From Symbiodinium natans (taxonomy: Eukaryota; Sar; Dinophyceae; Suessiales; Symbiodiniaceae), in assembly GCA_905221605.1 (NCBI GenBank), contig CAJNDS010002135.1, positions 108,501 through 172,500 of the forward strand: a stretch of DNA of 64,000 nucleotides. The letters are read 5' to 3'. How positions within the stretch are numbered: position 1 is the stretch's first letter; each line of letters opens with the position of its first letter. The position numbers were made by a program, and so were the translations under genes. The notes beneath the pieces were generated by a model. The model had not been told where the DNA came from. It saw only the letters and a program-made list of their open reading frames with translations, and searched no databases. Shown here in pieces: positions 33,442-44,870 of the stretch.

Positions 33442-33843
33442 TCATCTCGTATCCCGTTGCTTGCTTGGCAGCCTTCGCAGGCGCCCTGCTCCGCGCGTCT
33501 GGTGCGCTTGCTGCAGCGTGCTGCACGTGCGGCGTGCTGCATGCGCGGCGTGGTCGGCGACTTCGCGACACAGCTGATAGCGCAGCTCTTGGGGGCCAAA
33601 GATGTGAGCCGTGTGTGAGTTCAGGCCACTCGGGCTGGCAGTCGGAGTCATTGCGCAGAAGGTGTGGCACGCATCGCACTTCAAGCCGGTGCAAGTTGCT
33701 TTCCTTCTTGCAGCCGCAGTCGGGGTAGATTGGTATCGTTCTTCTTCCCGCGTGCTGAAGTGCGAACAGAAGCAGCTCGCGGCACAGTTGTTTGGGCATG
33801 TGCTCTTGCATTTTCTGCAAACCTCTACTGTGCTGCCCGACAT
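33442..33843 (-). CDS. Doubtful Cys-rich frame
   Basis: A 133-residue frame starting MSGSTVEVCRKCKSTCPNNC, with further paired cysteines (CTGLKCDACHTFC), could be a zinc-binding sequence. Overlapping frames on both strands are equally long, so coding status is doubtful. Confidence 0.2.
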   Translation of the reverse strand: MSGSTVEVCRKCKSTCPNNCAASCFCSHFSTREEERYQSTPTAAARRKATCTGLKCDACHTFCAMTPTASPSGLNSHTAHIFGPQELRYQLCREVADHAAHAARRTCSTLQQAHQTRGAGRLRRLPSKQRDTR

Positions 33844-34143
33844 TTTGCCAAAAAGACAACTGAAAAAGTGCTAGTATTAGAAAGCTGCAGTGGAGAAGGA
33901 CCCTTCTTCCACAAACTCTTGCCCGGAACCGTCCAGTACCCCATGCAAACCAGGACGAAAGAAAAGCGGAGCCGTACCCTGGAATCTTGTTTCTGAAGTT
34001 TCGGAGCGTGCAGAAGGGCTTGCCTTGCACTTGCATCAAGAGCTGGTCACGCGCGAGGTTGGCGCATTGGGACTGTGCGCTTGCTACTAGTCATGCCTTT
34101 CTCCTCTTACGGTAGCCCAGCCAACAACAGAAAGTCCTCGCCG

Positions 34144-34250
34144 CTAGATTGGTTCACGAGGTCCGTGACGCTGAGCGAACGACCACCAATGTCCCTTGGC
34201 TTCGGCTGAGTTCATGTCATGCTGCACATCGAATTTCTGGCTCTGCCAGC
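34144..34250 (-). CDS. Probable last exon of an unknown gene
   Basis: Acceptor TTAG before G, frame WQSQKFDVQHDMNSAEAKG, then HWWSFAQRHGPREPI and a TAG stop. Codon use and residue mix look authentic. The upstream part of the gene was not identified. Confidence 0.4.
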
Positions 34251-34329
34251 CTAATCTGGGTGCTCGTCCGGCAACACAGCTAATTAAAGCCCAAGACGTG
34301 AGAATCTTTGCACCCAGCAACATCATTCA

Positions 34330-36400
34330 AGTGTCAAAGGTCGGCCACCCATGCGTGCATTCAACGATGTGACCTGTCGAGTGCTTCAGCCACAAGAAGT
34401 TCACTGCGTGTCCATGCTACTCACTGCTGCAAACAGCTACATCACGACTTCTACGACTATCACCGCTAACTACAACTACAACTACCACAACTTCTGCTAC
34501 TGCAACTGCGCCAAGTACATATTGCACTGCATGCTATTCGTGCGATTGCTGCCGCTAGTTTGTTTGGCGTGCTCCGACCTTGATCTTTTGACGACAACAA
34601 GGGTCACGCCTAATGGACGCATGGCGAACAGTCACCTACTTCAAGATTCGAGGTTTATGGGCACACATGTAGTTCTGTGCTTCTCAGATTGCATCTGTAG
34701 GAGATGTTGAAGCAAGATGACACGAGACAACATGACTGCTACCTGCAGGTTTCTTGATTTAGGTGCGTTTCGCTTAAACAGCACTTTTTTGAGAGAGGAC
34801 TGACATGTTCTAAATAAAATACCACCAAGCCTGCTTCTATTTCAAAAACCTGGAGTCACAGCAGCACGAGGGCCAAGATCCCAAGATGCTGGCAGTCTTT
34901 GTGTTGAGGTGGGGGCAAGTCTCCACAGTTAAGCCGAACCGGTCAGAACAAGAGGTGCCCACTTCCTACCAAGAAGCACCTCTCTTCTCCCCAGGAAGCC
35001 TCTGCACATGGCAATGTTGTTCTGGTCAACCATACAAATCCTGCCTGAGACGCCCATCGCACCAGCTGCACTGAGACGCGCTTCTCAGGCCTCGCATTGC
35101 CATGGGCACGGCCAAGACAAGCATTCCCGACCATCGAAAAAAAGAGAGCGCGACGTGGAAATTAGCCAGGCTGCATCCTCCAGATGACGAGATCCTCGGA
35201 CCTAGGAACACCAGCAGCGTCCATCATCCTCATTGCTAGAGCAGTCCTGCTTCTCCTCTTTTCTGCCAAAACAACGAAAGCCCCTCCAAGCTAATCTGGA
35301 GAGCGAGATGCAGCTCCTCCTCCCGGAAATACTGGCCGAATTTGCCTTTGCACAAGACTGCCCACTTGGACGTCGACTGGGACATATGGTGATTTCTCTA
35401 AATTAGGGTCCCTTTTGGGGTGATTATAAGGCGCCTCTTTTTTTGGGGCACCCCAAAAAGGGACCATGATGTTGAGAACTGACCATATCGGAGACAACGT
35501 GAAGCACACTGCCCAACAGAAGAACTGACGCAATGCTGTCTTACTTCCAGCAAACAGCCCGACGAACCGCACAGAACAACTGAAGCTGAAGCCAACTACG
35601 TACACACCGGGCCAAGAGGCTGGTGGCATGCTTTCGCAAGCCGGCCGCGGCAATGGACAATGCTCCCTGAAGGCTATGGCGGAAGTACTAACGCCCCTCA
35701 CTCCGCAAAAACTGGCTCCAAGCTGTAAACCTGGCCTCAGACACAGTTCGGAACATCAACATCCGAGCTGGCGCAGACCACACCCACAGCCTCAGAAAGC
35801 TGGTGTCAGTGGTGACCTGGATCACTTCACAAGCTCCGTGCTCCATCCGAGATATTGAAGACAAGAGGCCACCAAGGGATGTCCTCGCAGCCGAACCTGA
35901 AAAAACCCACCCGGCCCCAAAGTTTGATGAACCTGCATGAACCCGTGGCCGGCCTTGTGTTCACCTTGCCCGGCGACACCGCATGAGCAAACAAGTTGCC
36001 TTAGGAGCAGCCGCATCAAAATCCGGAAAATTGCCGCATTGCTAGTCACTCGTCACTAGTCTCCACTTTGACTAGGTAGGATCGGCTCTTGGGGCACAAG
36101 CCTACAGCTGGGAAGAAGCCAGTCTGAACCCGATCTCTTCTGAAAATCAGCACTTGAACGTGCGTAAACCCTCCTGGCGGCCCAGTGCACCCTTCAAGGC
36201 GAGGCTTTGAGAGCGCACGGAGGTCCACAACAGCAAAGCCCGCCTCGGATGGTTCAAGGCTTGTTCAAGGGTTTCGGGGGCTTTTAGGGTGGCTTTATGT
36301 TTTAAGGATGTACTTTCGGGTTTCAGGCTCCAAGTCTTCAGGATTTAGGGATGCTTAGGGGCTTGGGGACTTCAAATGTAGGAATCACAAAGTTGGCCTC
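34330..36400. other. No confident gene
   Basis: 34430-34500 is a run of ACT/AAC/TAC triplets. Weak minus-strand frames at 35026-35211 and 35240-35350 look partly protein-like (RLAWRGFRCFGRKEEKQD, then a stop). 36240-36380 is G/T-rich with scattered TTTAGGG-like words. C-terminal exons of the dehydrogenase gene should lie here but could not be placed. Confidence 0.4.
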
Positions 36401-36404
36401 TAGG

Positions 36405-37963
36405 GAAGACGAGGGTCTTTGAGTCTGCATACTCGTGGCTTGTGGTCTCGCGCTCTCCTGCCCCGAAGTCCAAAGTCAAGCACAGTCGTACATGCATTCA
36501 CTATGTGGGTCAGAGAAGGCAGGGCCCGCCTCAGCCCCTTACAGTGATTAGAACACTCCTCCAAGACAAGCAACCCCCACAGCAAGCAAACGCGCCTGCC
36601 AGGGCGTCCAGAAGAGCTTCATCCAAGCTGGACTCCGACTCATGGCCACTGGCTACATTGATGACGCTGGCGGGCAGGGAAGGACCTTCCTGCAAGTGCA
36701 GCGAGGTGGAAATATTCTGGGTGGAGCCGAGGTCGTGAATGACTGCGAACGCGAGCCCCCACGACGCAGCTGAGATACCGTTTCTCGGAGTCGGGCGAGG
36801 ATCTCCGTGAGGAGGAAAGGGCCCAAGAAGTTCACCTGCCAGGTTCGGCTCACACCTCGGAGTCTGGACTGGCAAAGGCTCGGATATCGGAATTCAGAAT
36901 GCCGCAATGCCAACACGGAACTTGTCAAACCCTTGAAACACGCAAAAACGCTCATGCACGAAAACGCCCACAGGGGCCCCCCCCCTGCGGCTCCGCAAAG
37001 CTTCCGACCATATTTCGTACGCACGGTGATTTCCTTCTCCTGCGGTTCGGCGGTCCCCAGGGTGAAGGAAGGCACCCAAAATCTACACTTGCGCGCATGT
37101 GTCCTTGAAGCCAGCATTGTTGATCAACATGCGCAGACCATCCTTGCCCTCCCTCAGGAAACGGTGTGCCTCGACCTAAAAAAGGGGTGCTGCATGTTAA
37201 AAGCAGCACGTGAGCTGCTTCGACGGCACCACTCTATTGCGGAGCACTGCAATCAGCCGAAACATCATGAAACATCGTGAAAGCATTGAAAGCCCTCCTC
37301 TCACTCCTCTCTTGCCGCCCAGGTGCCGCAAAGCGCTGCACAGAATCCAAATCGAGCAGCTCCAGCGGCAGCACTCCTTGATTTTGGCAACACATCATTG
37401 ACCACATCGCTGTCTCAAGCCAAAATGACCCAAGAACGTGAAAAACAACCTCACACATGCCCAGTCCAAGGCTCGTGTGCGACCTTCTTGGCGTTCGATC
37501 TCATGCTGACAGCCCAGAAGCACAGAGATTGAGGGATGCTGTGATAGGAGGTGTGCGAGTTCCTCTGCTGATAAGGCAAAGCAGTGTCAAGAAACACAGA
37601 GTTGTGTCGAACATTGCGGACCACCACCATACTGTCCTTGCCAATGCCAGTCCCAGCCCCTGTGATGACCACGCGACCCTGGCCCACTCACTCGATGCGA
37701 AACATAGAATGGAAGGTAATGGAAGTCGCGGTCTTGCGAGCCTCGTGGCCCGCAAACTCTTTCAGGAGTTCTTGGAGCCGGCGGCGCGCGGCACGTCCGC
37801 GGAGATGGCAGCCCTGTCAAGCAGAGCAAAGGGGCAAAGCAGATGCCTCTGCAGGTTAGCCGGCCGACTCAACAGGACTCTCGGACTTCAGTGGGATTAC
37901 TGGGTGCACCAGGAGGGCAGCGGCCGCCGTCAAGCCCAGGAACAGCAAGTCGCTCGGCGGCAT
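36405..37963 (-). CDS. Short-chain dehydrogenase/reductase (retinol-dehydrogenase-like), multi-exon
   Basis: Expected role: NAD(P)-dependent oxidoreduction at a membrane surface. Exon 37865-37963 starts at ATG (MPPSDLLFLGLTAAAALLVH), a signal-anchor helix. Exon 37742-37813 ends in RLQELLKEFAGHE. Exon 37633-37678 is GRVVITGAGTGIGKD, the Gly-rich cofactor loop. About 37327-37376 gives VLPLELLDLDSVQRF; 37090-37152 gives LRMLINNAG; 36779-36855 gives QVNFLGPFLLTEILARL; 36600-36666 gives VINVASGHESE. YADSK at 36417-36431 fits the Tyr-x-x-x-Lys active site. The order and spacing match classical SDRs of the RDH11-14/WWOX kind. The first two introns use GC donors with matching phase. The exon between the cofactor loop and VLPL, and the C-terminal exons, are not resolved, so the substrate is unknown. 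Confidence 0.75.
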
Positions 37964-38582
37964 GGCGTGTCATGGCATTGGGCATGGGGCTCCTAGGAGT
38001 GGGGGTGTGCTCAGGGCCTGCCAGGGGCGATGATGTCAAAGAAGTTCCGATCAATGAAATGCTGCTTTTGTGGGCACTGCTTGTTCCGTGTTGCTGCGTG
38101 ACTTTGAGCATTTGCCCAAAAGCTTCGCATCGACTCATCATGCCACATGCTGCGTCAAAGGGACAAGGGATCGACGCTGCAATCAAGTCCCCTTTCCTGC
38201 CCTGCACTTCCCGCGCCTGCAGCTTGAAAGGGGGGTACGGTAGAAGACGAATCGGGAAGTTGCAAATCGGACAGACCTGCCAGAACCATCATCGGTTCAG
38301 ACGAGAGACACAACTCGCAGGATGTGCCACACCACAGCCACACCTCTGGAGACTCCATCCACCACCGGGAGCCTGTAGCGGTGCTCTGAAATGATTTGCC
38401 ACGTCCTCCAGAGGTCTGCCAGACTACAGCAGACAGAGCTCACGAAGTGGGACAGCCAGGCTACAGAGACTAAAGAGCTCAGATGAATCGGAGAGCAGGG
38501 TGAGGCATGTAACGCAGGCCTTATGGGTTATATAGATTCGCATCCATTTCGCAGTTTGATTAGTTCTGAAGAGGTGAACTCT

Positions 38583-39701
38583 TCACCCGTCTCTGCTTGG
38601 CAAACTCTGAGCTTGCATCCTTTTGCAGTGCTCCATTTTTCCGGCTGAGGAGCGAGACTCGGCGAAAAGACTCTCTGACTTGAACACGGTCGCACGATGC
38701 CGCATGACATCTCTTAGCTGCCTCGTCTCATGGCGCAGGACTGCGGACACCTTCAGGCCATTGGCGCGGCCCATGCCGGCGTTGGGATCAGAGCAGGGTG
38801 AAGTTCCGACCCCACCGGCAAACGTCGGCCCGCAACTGGCGGAGGGAACGATGGCGATCTGTGCATCTGCCCGTAGGTCCGTACGGTCCGCACGTCAGAA
38901 CGGACATCTCCAAGTTCCATCTGGAGCAACCCATAGCAAGCCCCGCGCTTGAAGACAGCGGCCAGACTCCATGCCTGGTTCAGCGAGTCACCTAAGTGCC
39001 CTTGGTGTGGGTGAGGAGTGCGAAGACAGCGCTGAGACGCTGCGCAGCCACACCGGCATCTGTGGCCAGGACTTGGCCACGGCCCAGGCACCCGGCCACC
39101 TGAGGAGCATCACCGAAAGCAACCAAACGCAACACGATAACAATGTCGCAAAGGGGGCTCATAAGCATCACCCCTTGTCCATGCTGATGCCCCAACCTCA
39201 ACACCCAGCTTTTGGGCTGCCGCAGCATCCGCTCCCTGCTGGCCGAAGAGAGCCTTGCCTCAGCAGCCCTACTGCGAGCAGCCTAAAATGCTAGAGAACC
39301 TCCGTTCACTTTGCTCTCCTAGGTTTTAGGAGACGGGTTCTGGTTCGTCCATACCGGTACACATGTTGGCTTTCAATGTCATCTGCCAGGAAGCCCCGCG
39401 CACGATCGGAGAAGAGCAGGCAACCTGCAAGGGGAGGGGGATGGGGTTCGTTCTGTTGTGGCGAGTGCATGAGAAGCAGGTAACACAAGAGCAACAGCTT
39501 CGAGAAGCAAAGAAGATGGAAACGACCATGTGGGCTCCGTGTGCGAAGTCGGCTGCGGGGTCTTGACATGACAAGGCCCCACATCGAGAAGTTCCCAAAT
39601 GTCGGGGCACGTTCCCCAAACAAAGAACAGCAACAACCAACCAAGCATATGAACAATGCCACCGCAAGTAAAAAAAGCAACGTGTACCGGAAGAGCCCCA
39701 T
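38583..39701 (-). CDS. Unknown gene with a hydrophobic N-terminus
   Basis: ATG at 39699-39701 opens MGLFRYTLLFLLAVALFICL, a signal peptide or anchor, followed by VGCCCSLFGERAPTFGNFS. Exon 39000-39099 (VAGCLGRGQVLATDAGVAAQ, then RLSAVFALLTHTK) has acceptor CCTCAG and a GC donor. A last exon of about 38583-38848 carries GGVGTSPCSDPNAGMGRANG, then LKVSAVLRHETRQLRDVMRH and a TGA. The phase between the last two does not match directly, so a linking exon is missing, and these pieces might belong to two genes. No family recognised. Confidence 0.4.
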
Positions 39702-39835
39702 GCTAACGTTGTGCACTTTGCCGGTATCGAGCTTGGGTCCAAGCTCCCCGCTCCTCTGAGTCTTCCTGTCACAAAAAGCAAGCACCACCAGCACCGTGTG
39801 GTAACTCCAGCAGCAAGGAAGAAGGCAGAAGCAGC

Positions 39836-39909
39836 ACCACCACCGCCACTACCGCCGCCCCCACCATCACCACCACCACCACCACCACCACCACCACCAC
39901 CACCACCAC
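39836..39909. repeat. CAC/CCG trinucleotide microsatellite
   Basis: CACCAC units, with CCGCCG interruptions at the left, run for about 75 bases. Read on the minus strand it is GGT/GTG, which gives poly-Gly or poly-Val frames. Confidence 0.95.
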
Positions 39910-40282
39910 TAGCACAGCCCAAGGAAAGCCGAACAAGCGCCGACAAATTCGAAACGCACCAGGAAACATCGAGGAAAGGACAACCACGACAACGCCCAGG
40001 AAGTGCGAAGTCAGAGGCCGCGCTTCAAACTTGTCGCTGGAAGCATCTCACATGAACGAACCCTCGCAATATCTCGCACTGCCGAAAGGCCTTTAGAAAG
40101 ACACGGAAAAGCACGTTGGGGTGACCTTCTGCTCGTCCCGGCGAGCACGCGGACTCGAGGGCTAGGCGCTTTGGGAGAAGTCGCCTTGTCAGAGGCGGAT
40201 CATGCCCAAGCTGGTTTTCAAAAAAGAATGCTTTTGTAGGCAGTCATATAAAGCTTTGCATCTGTAAGAAACTGCTTCGCGC

Positions 40283-42520
40283 AACGCCCGGCACCGGCTC
40301 TCACAGCCAAGGTGCAATTCGCGCTCCGCCTCCTCACGATGTCCTTGCTCATGTCGGCTGGTTCAATTCTTTTTCTTGATGCACACTGCCTTGGTCCTTC
40401 CTCTAACATACGCTCGGAGACAAGCACCTACTCGGTGGGAATTCTTCCATTGTAGGCCGAGGGTCTGACCATCATCTGTATCTTGGCGCCAACTTCGACC
40501 GTGGCATTCGCCACCACTACTGCCTGGGAGGCCTGCACCCTACTGGCGACACGAATCTGGCAGTCGCATCCCGGATTTTGGACGCTGACCTGAGCATCTA
40601 CAGGCGCAACAACCTGAGACTTCACTTTGCCATGTCGTGCCTGGTACGTTGCTCCAAGATACTCCAGGTCAAGGGACTGTCAGCACGTGACTTCGAGCAA
40701 GCAGCTGTTCCTCGAGGGTGGAGTCACGAAACACCTGCTCACGGTTGCAGATGACACATCATGGTGCCGAATCGCGGGCATGAGGACCTTTCTCAGGTGC
40801 CCACGATCATTTATTTCTCAGCTTGCGGTTTTGGGGAAATATTGGTCCAAGCCTACAGCTCTACTGCGCAACTACACAGACACACACACATGCATACAAG
40901 TGAATACTCAAAATAGCACCTCTTGGATCTTGGCCCATGCCGGCTCGCTCTCCAAGCGCTCCTTGGAGCAAAAAGGACTCACAAAAGTTCAACAATGCTG
41001 TTTCAAGTCTTTTGGAATATGTTGGTTTTTTCCAAAATTGTGCAACCCCCCCCCCCTTTTTCCCGAACTCGGACAAATTCAGCCTGTTCTCGATCACGTT
41101 CTTCTTCTGCTTCCGTGTGACTTCAAGGCATGGGCCCAATGCCCGCATGCCGCTGCAGGAGACAGCCTGCCACCACAGCGATTGTTGATGCTGTGGGGCA
41201 ACAGACATTGGCATGCGAACGCAAACATGATCAAACGTGGGCCTGCAGGCGGGGGCCACGGAGAAGAAGTGCAAGCGCCCCGGAGCCCCAGAGCTTCACA
41301 GAGCCTGCACGGCAAGAGGATCAAGAGAAATGAAGGTGTGTCATCAGGCGTCATCACGCTGCATACCGTACCGTATGGCAACTCATCCAGCAAGTGCATG
41401 GCACATCATGACACACCCACAGGGCACCGCAAGGCCCAGCTGGCCAACCGCGCTGCGTGCCCGCGGCACAGAGTGAGGGAGACTCGTGGAGGGCGGCCGC
41501 CACTGTGCCGACCTGGCTTCTAAGCGCAGGGCCATCGTTACAACAGTTGCAAAACACACTCGGCCCCTCACTGCAGTGATACCAGGGAACATCGCGCAAA
41601 TGCCTCAGATGGCGTCCAGACTTTGAGAGGTGACGCGGCGTCGCAACGTGATGCCACGTCAATGTGACAAACGAACATGACCCCCAACACATACATACGA
41701 CCTACACCTCAAGCTAACTTTAGCAAAGTACAACAAAAATCGCTCCCAATAACCGCGCTACGTCTCGTAGCTGCCTCCGAGGCCTCCAAGCTGTCTGCCA
41801 GGACCAGGGCCCCAGTCACCATACCACCCGGACCATGCATCGCCCCCTTCAGCTCAACACAAGCTTTGCCGAAAGGCAAAGTCCAGTTCTACAACTGTGG
41901 CACTCTCAGAGCCCCTGAATAGCAACTTAGTATGCTGCGAACGGCAGAGACTTGGCACCTGTAGTACATTAAGCATTAAGGTGTAGGTCTAGGCAGGACA
42001 GTGATCTCCTCTTCAAAGGTGAGATCCTCGTCCGCGCGGCCAACTACCAGCGGCAAGGCCCCGCAGTTTTGAAAGAGGGCAAGGGAAAGGGCATTCTTAT
42101 CATTCTTCTCCTCCAACTCAACGACTGGGCATTCTGGCTTCTGAGGATACCAAGGAAACCACCGCATCCGCCGCATCCACCGCATCCACCGCAGCCGCGT
42201 CAGCTTCCGGAACCAAGACTTTGTTTGGGCTGGCCGCTCACAATGCTCACAGCCAACAGCTCCATCAACAACACATGCGATAAGACTACGAACCCCGAGT
42301 TTGCTGGAGAGCGCGGCGGTCGCCTCAGCCAGGCCACCAGCCTGGCTCAGTATCCCAGGCCCCAAAAATGCCAGGCCGGCCTCGAACCCTTGCAGAGCTT
42401 GCGGAGCGCGCGAAGCGCTTTGCAAGTTGTGCAAAGTCCTTCGTGGAGCCTGAGCATTTGGAACGCTCTCCCGCAGAGTGCTCGCCGCTTCCAGAACCTC
42501 TGCCCAGTTTCCTTCCAGGG
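40283..42520 (-). CDS. FIST-domain candidate, multi-exon
   Basis: FIST proteins are putative ligand-sensing domains. The first exon ends at 42254 and contains GFEAGLAFLGPG and LGVRSLIACVVDGAV, like the FIST_N core. The second (42000-42124) continues VELEEKNDKNALSLALF. A third (41846 down to about 41750; GAMHGPGGMVTGALVLADSL) joins in phase. Exon 40470-40613 (acceptor CTCAG before GTT, donor G/GTCAGA) gives VVVANATVEVGAKIQMM, resembling the FIST_C beta segment. A possible following exon at about 40283-40345 reads EAERELHLGCESRCRALREA. The first intron (42125-42253) has a GC donor, a multiple-of-three length and no stop. Family assignment is by eye; missing middle exons weaken it. The 5' limit is uncertain. 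Confidence 0.5.
42159..42194. repeat. 9-base tandem repeat inside an intron
   Basis: CCGCATCCA/CCGCATCCG units, about four copies, lie in the GC-AG intron of the FIST candidate. On the minus strand they read ATGCGGTGG. Confidence 0.85.
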
Positions 42521-42888
42521 CGATGCTCCGGAACAAGGGCTTGAGCTTAAGCTCACGGCTGGCTGTAGCCTTTCTCGAGAAGTGCTGATCTCGCATACCT
42601 CGCCCTCTAGCCGCTCTAGTCCATGCGGCGGCTGCAGACAACAGCAAACTGCCTCTCAACCCGCTCGAAGACAGCTGCTGCCTGTGCTTGCACTGTGACT
42701 CCTTGCCGCATCTCATCGTATGTGGGGCAGAACCGCCCGTGGCCAGAATGCTAACCGGACACAGCTGCATGCAATACAGGTGCGTCACAACCTGCCCTCT
42801 CAGAAACTCTTGCCAGCTTGAGCTGCTCCACTTCACATCTGCCAGGCCTTTGCCCTTCGGGCTATGATCCAACGTTGACGAAGAGACC

Positions 42889-42966
42889 TGGCAAGTTGCA
42901 CCCTGCTCTCCACACGCCTCTTGGGATCCTGAACACGACGGTGCAGCATGTGCAGCTCACCCTGAG
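42889..42966 (-). CDS. Well-bounded exon of unknown gene
   Basis: Acceptor TTCTCAG before GG, frame GELHMLHRRVQDPKRRVE, then SRVQLA, donor AG/GTCTCT. The basic helix could be a 5' exon of the FIST candidate or part of another gene upstream. No family recognised. Confidence 0.45.
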
Positions 42967-43479
42967 AAGCGAATAAAAAAACGCGACATCTCCGACGACA
43001 TCCCCCACACACGCGGCTCCGAGCCTTTGCTGTGATCGCCTGGAGCACACAACAACGAGAACCCGAGGACCCCCCAAAGCCCACCCCAAAGCCAAGCCCA
43101 AAGCACACCCCCCGTTGGGCAAGAAAGAGAAGAAAGGTAGCAAGTGCAAGAGGGGTTCATGAGCTGAAGCTAGGCAAGCTGTGGTTAAGAGGGGCACCTC
43201 GGACAACGTTGATGGTGAAGAGATCGTTGTGGTCGCAGTTGCCTGCGGAATGTCGATTGTCGAGAATCGCAGCGCATAGAAGTATCCAAGCCGCAGGTTA
43301 CATCAACAGAACCGCGACGCCCCTGGGCGAGGCGTCAGTGAAATCCCGAAGGGCTCCTGCCCTTCCCGATCTCCCCCCCAGTTGCTCTAGTGTTCTTTTC
43401 AAAATATGCACTTCAGGATACAGGGCACACCCTTGTACAACTATGTCTTGCAAGGACTCACACAAAGTCTCTAACTTTA

Positions 43480-44110
43480 GCATTTACAGAAACAATATGT
43501 GTATATATATATATATGTATATGTATATGTATAGAGAGAGAGAGAGAGCCAACCCGTCCCCGTAGATCAATGTACTTGTCATAATTTTGGTCAAGCTAGG
43601 ATCCTACTGTATCTTGAAATCCTAGACCATAGCAGGTGATCAGATGGGTGTGTAAGGAGGTCTTCACAGCTGAATCGGAACGTATGATCCCGCTGAGCAT
43701 GCCAGTGAGGATCAGAATGTCCTCCAGGATTGAACTAAGATATTCACTACTGCAAGCTCCTACGATCTGAAGTTGATTGCAATTAGAGTCCGAATGTAAC
43801 TATCTCTAGATATCAACAGAGTACTTCATGTAGCAATTCTCGTCCTATTTGGATGAATTAAGATTCCAAAATATCCTTGATTAAGCGATTTTCTGACTAC
43901 TGTTCCAAATAGTTTCTGTCGTGCTTTGGTATAGCACTTCACCTCCTCCTAACTGACGGGTGAGCACAGTGAAATGTATACAATACTAACATTTTATCTT
44001 GAGGCACTAGACTCGACTCGTCGTATGCTTCTATAGATATATACAGATATCTGCATGCACGTCAGTTTATCAAGAATCAGTATATGTTTACATGAAGCTA
44101 TCATATCGAA
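43480..44110. other. AT-rich island with TA/TG and GA microsatellites
   Basis: It starts with TATATATATATATATGTATATG repeats and an AGAGAG run (43496-43549), then some 550 bases of AT-richer sequence than its neighbours. No frames of note, no terminal repeats recognised. It could be a decayed transposable element. Confidence 0.55.
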
Positions 44111-44570
44111 CATAGCGACACAAAGATACATGGAGAAGCGGCCAACATGCTAGCGTTGTAAAAGGTGGCCTTGTGGTCAGGTGCCGCTGCGAAATCGGGG
44201 CCTGCGCCACAGAACTCGCGTGCCCATGCGAGGAGAAGTACGCAATGATAAGTGCCATCTAAGATAACGCACAGTCTCCTGCGCAGACGTGCACTGGCCG
44301 GGCCTGGATAGAAGTTGTTTGAGTAGTACCCGCCCTCGGTGTATTCCCATGGCTGCTGTTCATCGGCCTCAGACACGACCCAGCTCGACTGGAAGTTCCT
44401 GTGTTCCTGTCTAGTTTGCCATCCGACGAGCCTCTTGGAAGTCGTTCTCGTATTCGGCCTTGAGGATGCCATGGGCATGCAGAAAAAGGCCATCGTGACT
44501 GCAGAGCGACACCGTCTCAGAGTCCCGGACTAGCTTATTCGGAATCGCTTGGAGCTCGAACCGGTCACCT
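44101..44570 (-). pseudogene. Frame-broken protein-like sequence
   Basis: Two consecutive minus-strand frames read like one protein. FELQAIPNKLVRDSETVSLC, then SHDGLFLHAHGILKAEYEND (about 44420-44570) meets a TAG, and the next frame continues SSWVVSEADEQQPWEYTEGG, then YYSNNFYPGPASARLRRRL down to 44101. The first half resembles a beta-trefoil (fascin-like) strand pattern, weakly. A GC-AG intron of only about 44 bases could join them, which would be too short for this window, so a frameshifted relic is as likely. Confidence 0.35.
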
Positions 44571-44639
44571 CGATGATGGCCGCAAGAGCTTACCAGCTAT
44601 GGGAAAGTAGGTCAGGAATTGCCGTCTCAGCCTGTGTTG

Positions 44640-44870
44640 CTTCTGAGTTTGCCGGGCAACCGGACCGCAAACCGCTACAGCCCAGTCGACAGTCGGACCC
44701 CTCCCCCACATTTTCACGGTCAGGCGCTTCCGCGGTCAACCCCAGAACCACTGCGGTCGACGGTTAACCGTGGGGCCCACACGATCCGCTGGCCTCGCGG
44801 TCAACAACGGACCGCGGACCACCGCGGTTGGCAACGGTACGGGATTCACGGTCGGGGCGCACCGCGACCT
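44640..44870. repeat. Cluster of GCGGTC / ACCGCGG words
   Basis: Short related words (CGCGGTCAAC twice, GCGGTCGACGGTTAACCG, ACCGCGG three times, CACGGTC twice) occur in both orientations within about 230 bases. They are dense beyond what neighbouring DNA shows, but not in a regular period. Confidence 0.6.

Noticed and set aside
37414-37434. Minus-strand sequence with core CATTTTGGCT, like the dinoflagellate spliced leader
   Set aside because: Only about 14 of 21 positions agree and it lies inside an intron of the dehydrogenase gene, so chance is the simpler explanation.
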